A stretch of 64,000 nt of DNA, taken from the NCBI RefSeq assembly GCF_030317035.1, contig NZ_JASZYK010000009.1:124001-188000 (forward strand). Direction: 5' to 3'. Shown here one piece after another: positions 23,986 through 32,540 of this stretch. Below the pieces are notes generated by a model, which had not been told where the DNA came from, ran no database searches, and was given only the letters and a program-made list of their open reading frames with translations. Made by a program: the position numbers and the translations under genes. This DNA is from Variovorax sp. J22G73. Lineage in GTDB: Bacteria > Pseudomonadota > Gammaproteobacteria > Burkholderiales > Burkholderiaceae_C. The stretch's first letter is position 1. Each line of letters starts with the position of its first letter.

Positions 23986-25898
23986 ACGGCAACAGCAGCG
24001 GCAACAACAACAACAACGACGGCAAGGACCCGTCCCGCGTCGTCCGCATCGGCGGCGCCTCGGGCTTCTGGGGCGACAGCAGCGTCGGCGCGCCGCAGCT
24101 CGTGGCAAGCGGCCACATCGACTACCTGGTGTTCGACTACCTGGCCGAGCTGACGATGTCGATCCTGGCCGGCGCGCGGCTGAAGAAGCCCGAGCTGGGC
24201 TACGCGACCGACTTCGTTTCCGTCGCGATGAAAGCCGTGCTGAAAGACGTCGTGGCGCAAGGCATTCGCGTGGTGAGCAACGCGGGCGGCGTCAACCCGC
24301 AGGGCTGCGCCGACGCGCTCGCCGCGCTGGCCGCCGAGCAAGGCGTGGTGTTGAAGATCGCGGTGGTGAGCGGCGACGACGTGTCCGCGCTGCTGCCGCA
24401 ACTGCGCCAGCAGCAGCCACCCGTGCGCGAGCCGCAGAGCGGCGCCGCGCTGCCCGAGCGCGTGCTCACGGCCAACGCGTATCTTGGCGCGCGGCCCATC
24501 CAGGCGGCGCTCGATGCAGGCGCGCAGGTGGTCATCACCGGCCGCTGCGTCGATTCGGCCGTCACGCTGGGCGTGCTCATGCACGAGTTCGGCTGGCAGC
24601 CGGGCGACTTCGACCTGCTTGCCGCGGGCAGCCTCGCGGGCCACATCATCGAGTGCGGCTGCCAGGCCACCGGCGGACTGCACACCGACTGGGACACCGT
24701 GCCCGACTGGCCGAACATCGGCTACCCCATCGTCGAATGCGGGGCGGACGGCAGCTTCGTGGTCACCAAGCCCGCGAACACCGGCGGCAAGCTCACGCCC
24801 GCCGTGGTGGCCGAGCAGATGCTCTACGAAATCGGCGACCCCGCGGCCTACCTGCTGCCCGACGTGGTGGCCGACTTCACGCAGGTGCGCATCGAACAGG
24901 CCGGCGTGCACCGCGTGCGCGTGCACGGCGCGCGCGGCCGCGCGCCCACCGCCAGCTACAAGGTGAGCGCCACCTACGTCGAGGGCTTCAAGACCGCGGC
25001 GCAACTCACCATCGTCGGCTTCGACGCCGTGGCCAAGGCCCGGCGCACCGGCGAGGCCATCCTGGCGCGCACCGGCACGCTGTTCGCGCAGCAGGGCTTC
25101 GGCCCCTACAGCGGCACGCAACTCGAGGTGCTGGGCGCGGAGTCTTGCTACGGCCCGCATGCGCAGACGCAGGTGCAGCACACGCGCGAGGCCGTGCTGC
25201 GGCTCGCGGTGACGCACCCGCGCAAGGAGGCGCTGGCGCTGTTCGCGCGCGAGGTGGCGCCGGCCGGCACCTCGTGGGCGCCGGGCACCACGGGGGCGGG
25301 CGGCGGGCGCGCGTCGGTGTCGCCGTCGATCCGGCAATACGCGTTCCTGCTCGACAAGTCGCGGGTGCAGGCCAGTGTGCACCTGGGCGCGGAGCTCATC
25401 GAGGTGCCGGACACCGAAGCGCCGTCGACCGTAGCAGCGCCTTGCATTGCCGCAGCGCCTTCCATCACCGCAACGCCCGCCGAGGCCCCGCAGGGCGATG
25501 CCGCACCCCAGGCCACGGACGCCGTCGAAGTGCCCCTCCTGCGCCTCGCCTGGGCACGCAGCGGGGACAAGGGCGACACGTCGAACATCGGCGTCATCGC
25601 GCGCCACCCCGCCCTGCTGCCGCTGCTGCGCGCGCAGCTCACCGAGGCGCGCGTGGCCGGCTGGCTCGCCCACCTCGTGCAGGGCCCGGTCACGCGCCAC
25701 GAGGTGCCGGGCATCGACGCCTTCAACTTCGTCTGCGAGCAGGCGCTGGGCGGCGGCGGCATGGCCTCGCTGCGCAACGACCCGCTGGGCAAGGGCATGG
25801 GGCAGATCCTGCTGGCCATGCCGGTGCGGGTGAGCCCCGCGCTGCTGGGGTTGATCGCACCGCACGGGCCGAGCGCGTTACACGGGCCGTTGTCCTAG
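23982..25898 (+). CDS. AtuA-like protein (acyclic terpene utilisation, DUF1446)
   Basis: 638 aa from ATG 23982, coupled to the hydratase gene. After a short Asn/Ser/Gly tract the DUF1446 domain begins with VRIGGASGFWGDSSVGAPQLVASGHIDYLVFDYLAELTMSIL and continues with VSNAGGVNPQGCADAL, ITGRCVDSAVTLGVLMHEFGW and GHIIECGCQATGG. After a Pro/Ala-rich linker (residues ~485-520) a second domain LLRLAWARSGDKGDTSNIGVIAR matches the AtuA-associated C-terminal domain. AtuA is required for citronellol/geraniol degradation in Pseudomonas, but its reaction is unsettled; the other atu genes are absent here. Confidence 0.85.
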   Translation: MNGNSSGNNNNNDGKDPSRVVRIGGASGFWGDSSVGAPQLVASGHIDYLVFDYLAELTMSILAGARLKKPELGYATDFVSVAMKAVLKDVVAQGIRVVSNAGGVNPQGCADALAALAAEQGVVLKIAVVSGDDVSALLPQLRQQQPPVREPQSGAALPERVLTANAYLGARPIQAALDAGAQVVITGRCVDSAVTLGVLMHEFGWQPGDFDLLAAGSLAGHIIECGCQATGGLHTDWDTVPDWPNIGYPIVECGADGSFVVTKPANTGGKLTPAVVAEQMLYEIGDPAAYLLPDVVADFTQVRIEQAGVHRVRVHGARGRAPTASYKVSATYVEGFKTAAQLTIVGFDAVAKARRTGEAILARTGTLFAQQGFGPYSGTQLEVLGAESCYGPHAQTQVQHTREAVLRLAVTHPRKEALALFAREVAPAGTSWAPGTTGAGGGRASVSPSIRQYAFLLDKSRVQASVHLGAELIEVPDTEAPSTVAAPCIAAAPSITATPAEAPQGDAAPQATDAVEVPLLRLAWARSGDKGDTSNIGVIARHPALLPLLRAQLTEARVAGWLAHLVQGPVTRHEVPGIDAFNFVCEQALGGGGMASLRNDPLGKGMGQILLAMPVRVSPALLGLIAPHGPSALHGPLS

Positions 25899-25985
25899 CA
25901 CCATTCGGGACAACCGTGCGACAGCAGGGTTGAGACCGCGCGCTTAGCCTTGCGCCTGTTTCAACTCTGTCCACCCCTTTCAACG

Positions 25986-27089
25986 ATGTCCACCCTCTTC
26001 GACCCCGTCCAGGCCGGCGACCTGCAGCTCGCCAACCGCATCGTGATGGCGCCGCTGACGCGCAATCGCTCGCCCAACGCGATCCCGCCCGACATCGCCG
26101 GCACCTACTATGCCCAGCGCGCCTCGGCCGGCCTGCTCATCACCGAGGCCACCGCCATCAGCCACCAGGGCCAGGGCTACTCCGACGTGCCCGGCCTGTA
26201 CGGCACCGAGCAGCTCGACGCCTGGAAGCGCGTGACCGACGCCGTGCACGCCGAGGGCGGCAAGATCGTGGTGCAGCTGTGGCACGTGGGCCGCGTCTCG
26301 CACACCGAGCTGCAACCCGATGGCGGCAAGCCCGTGGCGCCCTCGGCCATCACGGCCAAGACCAAGACCGTGCTCATCAAGGACGGCGTGCCCAGCTTCG
26401 TGGAAACCTCCGAGCCGCGCGCGCTCGACGCGGCCGAGCTCCCCGGCATCGTCCACGCCTTCGCGGTGGCCGCACGCAGCGCGGTGGAAACCGCCGGCTT
26501 CGACGGCGTGGAACTGCACGGCGCCAACGGCTACCTGCTCGACCAGTTCCTGAAGGACGGCAGCAACAAGCGCACCGACGACTACGGCGGCAGCATCGAG
26601 AACCGCGCGCGCCTGCTGCTCGAGGCCACGCGCGGCGTGGTCGACGCGGTGGGCGGCGGCAAGACCGGCATTCGCCTGTCGCCCGTGACCCCGGCCAACG
26701 ACGCGCACGACAGCAACCCGCAGCCGCTGTTCACCTACGTGGTGAAGCAGCTCGCGCAGCTGAACCTGGCGTACATCCACATCATCGAAGGCGCCACCGG
26801 CGGCCCGCGCGAAATCGACGACCGCCCCTTCGACTACGAAGCGCTGAAGGCCGCCTACCGCGAAGCCGGCGGCAAGGGCGCGTGGATGGTGAACAACGGC
26901 TACGACCGCCCGCTGGCCGAAGAAGCCGTGAAGGAAGGCGACGACCTCGTGGCCTTCGGCAAGCCCTTCATCTCCAACCCCGACCTGGTGCGCCGCCTGC
27001 GCGAGAACGCACCGCTGAACGAGCTCGACAAGGCCACCATGTACGGTGGCGGCGCCAAGGGCTACACGGACTACCCGACGCTGGCCTGA
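25986..27089 (+). CDS. old yellow enzyme family alkene reductase (NemA-like)
   Basis: 367 aa from ATG 25986. FMN-binding OYE barrel: LFDPVQAGDLQLANRIVMAPLTRNRS, VQLWHVGRVSHTELQPDGG, the catalytic pair region GFDGVELHGANGYLLDQFLKDGSNKRTDDYGGSIENRARLLLEA and KGDDLVAFGKPFISNPDLVRRL-type phosphate site (EGDDLVAFGKPFISNPDLV). It reduces activated C=C bonds, maleimides or nitro compounds with NADPH. It begins an apparent plus-strand set with RidA, GNAT and VOC genes, although 103 bp and a hairpin separate it from ridA-like. Confidence 0.93.
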   Translation: MSTLFDPVQAGDLQLANRIVMAPLTRNRSPNAIPPDIAGTYYAQRASAGLLITEATAISHQGQGYSDVPGLYGTEQLDAWKRVTDAVHAEGGKIVVQLWHVGRVSHTELQPDGGKPVAPSAITAKTKTVLIKDGVPSFVETSEPRALDAAELPGIVHAFAVAARSAVETAGFDGVELHGANGYLLDQFLKDGSNKRTDDYGGSIENRARLLLEATRGVVDAVGGGKTGIRLSPVTPANDAHDSNPQPLFTYVVKQLAQLNLAYIHIIEGATGGPREIDDRPFDYEALKAAYREAGGKGAWMVNNGYDRPLAEEAVKEGDDLVAFGKPFISNPDLVRRLRENAPLNELDKATMYGGGAKGYTDYPTLA

Positions 27090-27192
27090 GCCGCCCGGGC
27101 CGCCTGACCCTGCCACGCAAGGGGGTCGGGGGCAGGAGGGCCATGGCAAGATGCGGCGGACCCATCGTCCGCCGACAGGAGACCCCACCGCC

Positions 27193-27675
27193 ATGGCCCG
27201 CATAGCGCAACGACTGGCCGATTCAGGCCTCGTGCTGCCCCCTCCCGTGACGCCGCCGCCCGGCGTCGTGCTCCCCTTCCAGTTCGTGCGCGTCGTCGGC
27301 CGGCGCGCGTTGATCTCGGGCCACGGCCCGCTCGCCGCCGACGGCACCATCGCCGCGCCGCTGGGCAAGCTGGGGCGCGAAGTGAGCGTCGAACAGGGCT
27401 ACATGGCCGCGCGCCTCACCGCCCTTGCCATGCTCGGCAGCCTGCAGCGCGCGCTCGGCGACCTCGACCGCATCACCGCATGGACGCGCGTGTTCGGCAT
27501 GGTCGCGTGCGCACCCGGCTTCGACAAGCAGCCGGCCGTGATCAACGGCTTCTCGGACCTCATCCTCGAACTCTTCGGCCCCGACATCGGCGCGCATTCG
27601 CGCAGCGCCGTGGGCATGGCGGAGCTGCCGTTCAACATCCCGGTGGAGATCGAGGGCGAGGTGGAGTTCGAGTGA
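27193..27675 (+). CDS. RidA/YjgF-family protein
   Basis: 160 aa from ATG 27193, preceded by AGGAGACC. The RidA fold is evident in FQFVRVVGRRALISGHGPLAADGTI, GYMAARLTALAMLGSLQRALGDLDRITAWTRVFGMV and HSRSAVGMAELPFNIPVEIEGEVEF. It lacks the canonical Arg of imine-deaminase RidA at the usual place in a clear form (SRSAVGMAELPFNIPVEIE keeps the Arg before the S/V strand), so deaminase activity is possible but unproved. It is coupled to the GNAT gene through GTGA at its stop. Confidence 0.85.
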   Translation: MARIAQRLADSGLVLPPPVTPPPGVVLPFQFVRVVGRRALISGHGPLAADGTIAAPLGKLGREVSVEQGYMAARLTALAMLGSLQRALGDLDRITAWTRVFGMVACAPGFDKQPAVINGFSDLILELFGPDIGAHSRSAVGMAELPFNIPVEIEGEVEFE

Positions 27676-27686
27676 CGAGCAGCACC

Positions 27687-28169
27687 ATGCCCACCAGCCA
27701 GCCCACGCCCTGGACCTTGCGGCGCGCCACCGCCGAAGACGAAGCCGCCGTGGCGGCCTGCGCGCACGACGCCTTTCGCATCTACGTTCCGCGGCTCGGC
27801 GTCGAGCCCCGGCCGATGCAGCGCGACTACGGCGAAGCCATTGCCAGCCTGCAGGTGTGGGTTGCCACGCTGGCACAGCACACCGTGGCCGCGCTGCTGC
27901 TCGACGTGACCGACGAAGGCTTCCTGATCGACGTGATCGCGGTGCTACCGGCGCACCAGGGCACCGGCGTGGGCCGCGCCCTGCTCGAGCTTGCCGAGCT
28001 CGAGGCCGTGCGCCAAGGCCATGCGTCGATCTACCTCTACACCAATGAGAAGATGACCGAGAACCGTGCGCTCTACCAGCGCATCGGCTACGTCGAATAC
28101 AAGCGTGAAACGCTCGACGGGCGCACGCGTGTCTACCTGCGCAAGCCCTTGCACGCACCATCGAAATGA
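27687..28169 (+). CDS. GNAT-family N-acetyltransferase
   Basis: 160 aa from ATG 27687; a GTG at 27672 overlapping the RidA stop (GTGA) is an equally possible start and would add five residues. Acetyl-CoA motif IDVIAVLPAHQGTGVGRALLELAELEAVRQGH and the C-terminal NRALYQRIGYVEYKRETLDG are typical GNAT motifs A and B. The acceptor substrate is unknown. Its stop overlaps the next start (ATGA). Confidence 0.87.
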   Translation: MPTSQPTPWTLRRATAEDEAAVAACAHDAFRIYVPRLGVEPRPMQRDYGEAIASLQVWVATLAQHTVAALLLDVTDEGFLIDVIAVLPAHQGTGVGRALLELAELEAVRQGHASIYLYTNEKMTENRALYQRIGYVEYKRETLDGRTRVYLRKPLHAPSK

Positions 28170-28927
28170 AGGCCGCGATGCAGCTCGATCGCATCCACCA
28201 CGTCGCCATCATCTGCGCCGACTACGCGGTGTCGAAGCGCTTCTACACCGAGGTGCTCGGCCTGCGCGTCGTCGCGGAAAACCACCGCGCCGCACGCGAC
28301 TCATACAAGCTCGACCTGGCCTTGCCGGACGGCTCGCAGATCGAGCTCTTCTCCTTTCCCGGTGCGCCGGCAAGGCCCACGCGGCCCGAGGCACAGGGGC
28401 TTCGTCACCTCTGCTTCGAGGTGCCCGATGTGCAGGCCGCGGCCGACAGGCTCGCGGCGCAAGGCGTTGCGGTGGAGCCGTTGCGCGTCGATGAATTCAC
28501 CGGACGGCGCTTCACGTTCTTCGCCGATCCCGACGGGCTTCCGCTCGAGCTCTGCGAGGCCGCGCCGGCCGAAGACCTCGATGCGCTGCTGCTGAAACTC
28601 GAAAGCGCGCTTCACCTGCGCGAGGTGCGTGCGACCGCCGCGCAGCTCGAGGAATTGCTCGACGACGAGTTCCATGAACTCGGCGTGTCGGGCGCCGTGT
28701 GGACACGCGCAGCCATCGTCGAGGCGTTGCGCGACGAAGCGTTCTCGGAACGCACGATGACGGACTTTCGCGTGCTGCGCATGGCGAGCGACGTGGCGCT
28801 GGTGACGTACCGCGTGCACCGCGAAGCCAATGCACAAAGGCCTGCGGCGGATTCGTTGCGCAGCTCGTTGTGGAAGTGCAGGCAGGGGCGGTGGCGGATG
28901 GTGTTTCACCAGGGCACGCCGCTGTAG
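28166..28927 (+). CDS. fusion of a VOC domain and a SnoaL/DUF4440-like domain
   Basis: 253 aa. Residues ~5-130 are a GloA2-type VOC domain (IHHVAIICADYAVSKRFYTEVLGLRVV, LPDGSQIELFSFP, GLRHLCFEVPDVQ, FFADPDGLPLELCE). Residues ~135-253 form an NTF2-like DUF4440 domain (LLLKLESALHLREVRATAAQLEELLDDEFHELGVSGAVWTRAAIVEAL, RVHREANAQRPAADSLRSSLWKCRQGRWRMVFHQGT). Either domain can be a lyase, isomerase or binding module. ATG 28166 is coupled to the GNAT stop; ATG 28178 is an alternative. Confidence 0.85.
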   Translation: MKAAMQLDRIHHVAIICADYAVSKRFYTEVLGLRVVAENHRAARDSYKLDLALPDGSQIELFSFPGAPARPTRPEAQGLRHLCFEVPDVQAAADRLAAQGVAVEPLRVDEFTGRRFTFFADPDGLPLELCEAAPAEDLDALLLKLESALHLREVRATAAQLEELLDDEFHELGVSGAVWTRAAIVEALRDEAFSERTMTDFRVLRMASDVALVTYRVHREANAQRPAADSLRSSLWKCRQGRWRMVFHQGTPL

Positions 28928-28943
28928 CGGGAGGTGGCTTTTC

Positions 28944-29052
28944 TCCTTCCCCCACTGGGGGAAGGCAGGGATGGGGGCAGGCCTTCGAACAGGCGCCGCG
29001 CTTGAACCCGCGCCGCCGTGCCCCCACCCCGACCCTCCCCCAGCGGGGGAGG
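28944..29052. repeat. paired palindromic (BIME-like) element between convergent genes
   Basis: CCTTCCCCC-ACT-GGGGGAAGG at 28944-28964 and CCCTCCCCC-AGC-GGGGGAGGG at 29032-29052 flank a GC-rich spacer whose ends are also inverted copies. The same family occurs at 7968-8077. It lies between convergent genes and may act as a transcription stop for both. Confidence 0.8.
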
Positions 29053-29097
29053 GAGCAAGACACAAGGCCGCGCTGAGCGGCCCTAAGCCTCGCCGAA

Positions 29098-30498
29098 CTA
29101 AGCCTCGCCGAACGCCACGCTCACACGCAGCCCCGTCGGCTCCGCCGCTTCCAGCCGCAGTTCCGCCCCCAGCAGCTCCGCGTAACGCGACACGATCGAC
29201 AGCCCCAGCCCCGAGCCCTGCCCCAGCTTCTGCCCCTCGGGCCCCTGCGCCCAACGCTGCATCAGGTCGCGCTGCGCCTCCAGCGGAATGCCCGGCCCGT
29301 CGTCGATCACGCTCAGCGTGCGGCCCGCCAGCTCGACCGTGATGGTCTGCCCGCCATAGCGCAGCGCGTTGTCGATCAGGTTGTCGAGAATGCCCTCCAC
29401 CAGCGCTTCGTTGGCCAGCACCACCACGCCGTCGTCCAGGCCGCGCGCGCCCAGGTCGACGCCGCGCGCATCGGCCTTCGCAAGGTGGCGCAGCACCGTC
29501 TGCTCGGCCAGCACGTCGAGGCGCACCGGCGCGCGCTCCAGGCTCGCGCGCGCTTCCTCGGCCAACGCCAGCGCCAGCAGCTGGTCGATCAGGTGGCTCG
29601 CGCGGCCCTGGCGTTCGGACACGCGCTCCAGCTGCTCGCGCCACACCGCGGTGTCGTGCTGCGCCAGGCCGTATTCGGCCAGCGCGCGAATGCCCGCGAG
29701 CGGCGTGCGCAGTTCGTGCGCCACGTTGCCCACGAACTCGCGCTGCGCCTGCACGCTCTGGCCGAGCCGCTCGAACAGCGAGTTCACCGCGTTGCCCAGG
29801 CGCTGCAGCTCGCGCGATGTTTCGGCCACGGCCACCGGAGACAGGTCGTGCACGTCGCGCCGGTCGAGCGCGCGCTGCAGGTCGCCCAGCGGGCGCAGGT
29901 CGCTGCGAATGCCGTACCACAGCCAGATGGCCAGCAGCACCAGCAGCAATATCTGCGGTGCCAGCGCATAGCCCAGCAGCTGGCGCACCAGCGCGGTCCG
30001 GCTCAGCGTGGTCTGCGCGATGATCACGCGGTAGGGCATGCTGATGTCGGGCTCGGCGTCGTGCTCGAGCACCACCGCGCGCAGCACGCTGCCTTCGTAG
30101 TTGATGTCCGAGAAGCGGTAGCGCGCGCCGTCGATCGGCAGCGGCGCCTCCAGCCCCGACTGCCCCGAAATGAGCGTGCCGTCGAGCCGCTGCACCGCGA
30201 AGTACACCTTGTCGACCTGGTCGAACAGCACCGTGGCCACCTCGCGCGGCGTGAGCAGCAGCTCGATGCCGCGCTCGCCCGCCTGCACATTGGCCGACAG
30301 CGCGTACGCGTCGTCGAGCATGCCGCGGTCGAAAGCCTGTTCCGAAAAGTAGTTGGCGATGACCAGCGCGATGACCGCGCCGACCATCCACGTGAGCGCC
30401 AGCGGCACCAGCACGTTGCGCAGCACGCGCCGCGTGAGCGACGGTGCGGGTCGCGGTTTCTTCGGCTCCTGCAGCCGTTCTTTCGCGGGTACGGTCAC
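29098..30498 (-). CDS. sensor histidine kinase (TctE/QseC type)
   Basis: 466 aa. Two membrane segments (residues ~30-50 and ~183-197) enclose a ~130-residue periplasmic sensor of the 2CSK_N type seen in TctE/QseC (QAFDRGMLDDAYALSANVQ, YFAVQRLDGTLISGQSG). HAMP follows (RSDLRPLGDLQRALDRRD), then the H-box FVGNVAHELRTPLAGIRA (His261), N-box DNLIDNALRYGG, G1 VIDDGPGIP and G2 GSGLGLSIV. It probably senses a periplasmic signal and phosphorylates the regulator encoded just upstream (8-bp gap). The signal is unknown. Confidence 0.92.
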   Translation of the reverse strand: MTVPAKERLQEPKKPRPAPSLTRRVLRNVLVPLALTWMVGAVIALVIANYFSEQAFDRGMLDDAYALSANVQAGERGIELLLTPREVATVLFDQVDKVYFAVQRLDGTLISGQSGLEAPLPIDGARYRFSDINYEGSVLRAVVLEHDAEPDISMPYRVIIAQTTLSRTALVRQLLGYALAPQILLLVLLAIWLWYGIRSDLRPLGDLQRALDRRDVHDLSPVAVAETSRELQRLGNAVNSLFERLGQSVQAQREFVGNVAHELRTPLAGIRALAEYGLAQHDTAVWREQLERVSERQGRASHLIDQLLALALAEEARASLERAPVRLDVLAEQTVLRHLAKADARGVDLGARGLDDGVVVLANEALVEGILDNLIDNALRYGGQTITVELAGRTLSVIDDGPGIPLEAQRDLMQRWAQGPEGQKLGQGSGLGLSIVSRYAELLGAELRLEAAEPTGLRVSVAFGEA

Positions 30499-30505
30499 GC
30501 GCGGA

Positions 30506-31195
30506 TCAGAGCTCGGCCTCGAGCAGGTAGCCGATGCCGCGCAGCGTGCGAATGCCCGCGCCCGTGCCCTGCAGCTTCTTGCGCAGGCGCGAGATGAAGG
30601 CCTCCAGCGCGTTGTCGCCCAGCGACTCGTCGAAGCTGGAGAGCTTGTCGGACAGCGCCCGCTTGCTCACCGTGCGCCCCGGCGGGCTCATGAGCTCCCA
30701 CAGCACCTCGAACTCGCGCGCCGGCAGGTCGAGCGGGCCGCTCGCGGTGGAAAAGCGCCGCGCCTTGCGGTCGAGCTTCAGCTGCCCCAGCAGCACGATG
30801 TCCTCGGTGCCCTTGGCGCGGCGCACCAGCGCGCGCAGGCGCGCTTCGACCTCGGCCAGGTCGAAGGGCTTGCCCAGGTAGTCGTCGGCACCGGCATCGA
30901 GGCCGGCAATGCGCTCCTCGGTGCGCCCGCGCGCGGTGAGCACCAGCACCGGCGTGCGGTCGCCGCGCGCACGCGCCTGGCGCAACGCGGTGAGGCCGCT
31001 GGCCAGGCCGCTGGTGGGGCTGGCGGTGGCCGGCAGGTTGAGGTCGAGCAGCACGGCATCGAAGGGTTGCACGCGCCACAGGTGGTCGGCGTCCTCGACG
31101 TTGGTGGACACATCGACGCGGTGGCCCGCGTCGGCCAGGCTGCGAACCATCACGTCACGCAGGACGGCGTCGTCTTCGACAAGCAGAATTCGCAT
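30506..31195 (-). CDS. OmpR-family response regulator
   Basis: 229 aa. Receiver domain with acidic pair EDD (residues 7-9), phospho-acceptor Asp51 in LLDLNLP and the switch Lys in LGKPF. The segment after Asp51 (LNLPATASPTSGLASGLTALR) is about eight residues longer than the usual loop. The C-terminal winged helix shows FEVLWELMSPPGRTVSKRALSDKL and NALEAFISRLRKKLQGTGAGIRTLRGIGYLL. It is first in the operon with the kinase. Confidence 0.93.
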   Translation of the reverse strand: MRILLVEDDAVLRDVMVRSLADAGHRVDVSTNVEDADHLWRVQPFDAVLLDLNLPATASPTSGLASGLTALRQARARGDRTPVLVLTARGRTEERIAGLDAGADDYLGKPFDLAEVEARLRALVRRAKGTEDIVLLGQLKLDRKARRFSTASGPLDLPAREFEVLWELMSPPGRTVSKRALSDKLSSFDESLGDNALEAFISRLRKKLQGTGAGIRTLRGIGYLLEAEL

Positions 31196-31335
31196 CGTAT
31201 TTAAGGAATGGTTAAGGGTGGGCTGCCCTGCGAGCGATGGGTCAGCGGCCCGTCAGTCGCTCCAAGCGATAAACGCTGCATGAGCATACGACAGCCACAC
31301 GAAATACGCGCCACTTTCATGGCCGGCGCCAAGCG

Positions 31336-32196
31336 ATGAGTGCACGCGAACCCTCCGATCAGTTGAGCATGGTGCCACCCGAGGTGCAACGCACCGCGGT
31401 GGTCCTGCTGCACGGTTTATGCAGCACGCCTGACGAGTTGCTGACCGTGCAGTCCGCGCTGCGCAGCCGCGGCTACTCGGTGCATCCGCTGGTCATCGAG
31501 GGCTACTCGTTCGATGCCGGCGCGCCCCTGCAGCACGCGGCGCCGTACGAGCGCTGGATCGACGCGATCCAGGCGCAGGTGAAGGCGCTGCGCGCGCAGC
31601 ACGACCGCGTGATGCTGGTCGGCATTTCGGCTGGCTCGTCGCTCGCGCTCGGCGCGGCCATCCGCTGCGGCGACGACGTCGATGCGCTGGTGCTCATGTC
31701 GACCACGCTGCGCTTCGACGGCTGGGCCATTCCGCGCACGCAGTTCCTGCTGCCGCTGGCCTTCTACACGCCGCTGGGCCGGTGGTGGCAGTACCGCGAG
31801 CGCCCGCCCTACGGCGTGAAGAACGAACGCGTGCGCGCCTGGATCGAGCGCGAGCTGCGCCACCGCAAGGTCTCGCGCGCCGGCAGCTCCGTCATCGGCG
31901 TGGGCCACCTGCGCGAGCACGACCGGCTCATTCGCCACGTGCGGCGCAACCTCAACAACGTGCAATGCGCCAACGTGCTCGCATTGCATGCCCAGCAGGA
32001 CGAGGTGGCCAGCGTGGCCAACCTCGACATCCTGGCGCGCGGCCTGCGCTGCCGCGCGTTCCGCACCGTGGTGGTCGCGAACAGCTACCACATGATCACG
32101 ATCGACAACGACCGCCAGCAGGTCGTGCGCGAAACCGTGTCGTTCGCCGATGCGGTAGCGCATGGCACGATGCCCGAGCATCCGCTGTACGCCTGA
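31336..32196 (+). CDS. alpha/beta hydrolase (carboxylesterase type)
   Basis: 286 aa. Oxyanion segment VVLLHGLCSTPDEL, nucleophile elbow LVGISAGSSLAL (Ser98), Asp in LHAQQDEVASV and His in ANSYHMITIDNDR, the same order as in small esterases such as Est30. It contains a cap-like insertion around residues 130-190 (PLGRWWQYRERPPYGVKNERVRAWIE). It begins a plus-strand set with an ACP, a ketoacyl synthase and a hydroxylase, so it may release or transfer the acyl chain; this is inferred from position only. Confidence 0.88.
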   Translation: MSAREPSDQLSMVPPEVQRTAVVLLHGLCSTPDELLTVQSALRSRGYSVHPLVIEGYSFDAGAPLQHAAPYERWIDAIQAQVKALRAQHDRVMLVGISAGSSLALGAAIRCGDDVDALVLMSTTLRFDGWAIPRTQFLLPLAFYTPLGRWWQYRERPPYGVKNERVRAWIERELRHRKVSRAGSSVIGVGHLREHDRLIRHVRRNLNNVQCANVLALHAQQDEVASVANLDILARGLRCRAFRTVVVANSYHMITIDNDRQQVVRETVSFADAVAHGTMPEHPLYA

Positions 32197-32231
32197 GCCC
32201 CACAGACCCCGCCTGAAAGGAAAGCATCTCC

Positions 32232-32540
32232 ATGTCGTCTTCCGCTTCTTCCGCCTCCGCTTCGCCCACCTTCAACAGCATCGCCACCATCCTGGCGACC
32301 GACTTCCGCCTCGAGCGCTCGGCCATCTCGCCGAGCACCGCGCTGTCGGACCTGGGCCTGGACTCGCTCGCGCTGATGGAGTTCGTCTTCGCCGTCGAAG
32401 ACGCCTTCCACCTGCGCATTCCCGAAGACCGCCTCGACCCGCGCGAAGCCGGCATCACGCTGCAGCGCCTGTGCGAAGTGATCGACGCCGAGAGCAGCGA
32501 CGCCGCCGTGTCGGGCCAGACCGCCGAAGCGACCGCATGA
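32232..32540 (+). CDS. acyl carrier protein
   Basis: 102 aa, an ACP with the phosphopantetheine site SDLGLDSLALMEFVFAVEDAF (Ser45) and helix III/IV (IPEDRLDPREAGITLQRLCEVID). The first ten residues are a Ser/Ala tract absent from primary AcpP, and the C-terminus has a Ser/Thr/Ala tail. It is not the housekeeping AcpP (no fabD/fabG/fabF neighbours). Its stop overlaps the ketoacyl synthase start (ATGA), a strong sign that the two work together. Confidence 0.92.
   Translation: MSSSASSASASPTFNSIATILATDFRLERSAISPSTALSDLGLDSLALMEFVFAVEDAFHLRIPEDRLDPREAGITLQRLCEVIDAESSDAAVSGQTAEATA

Noticed and set aside
23457..25865. Long minus-strand open frame opposite the AtuA gene
   Set aside because: Composition is typical of an antisense shadow; the plus-strand AtuA has recognisable motifs and ATGA coupling.
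27152..27171. Terminator between old yellow enzyme and RidA genes
   Set aside because: The GGCGGAC/GTCCGCC hairpin lacks a T run and directly precedes the RBS of the next gene.
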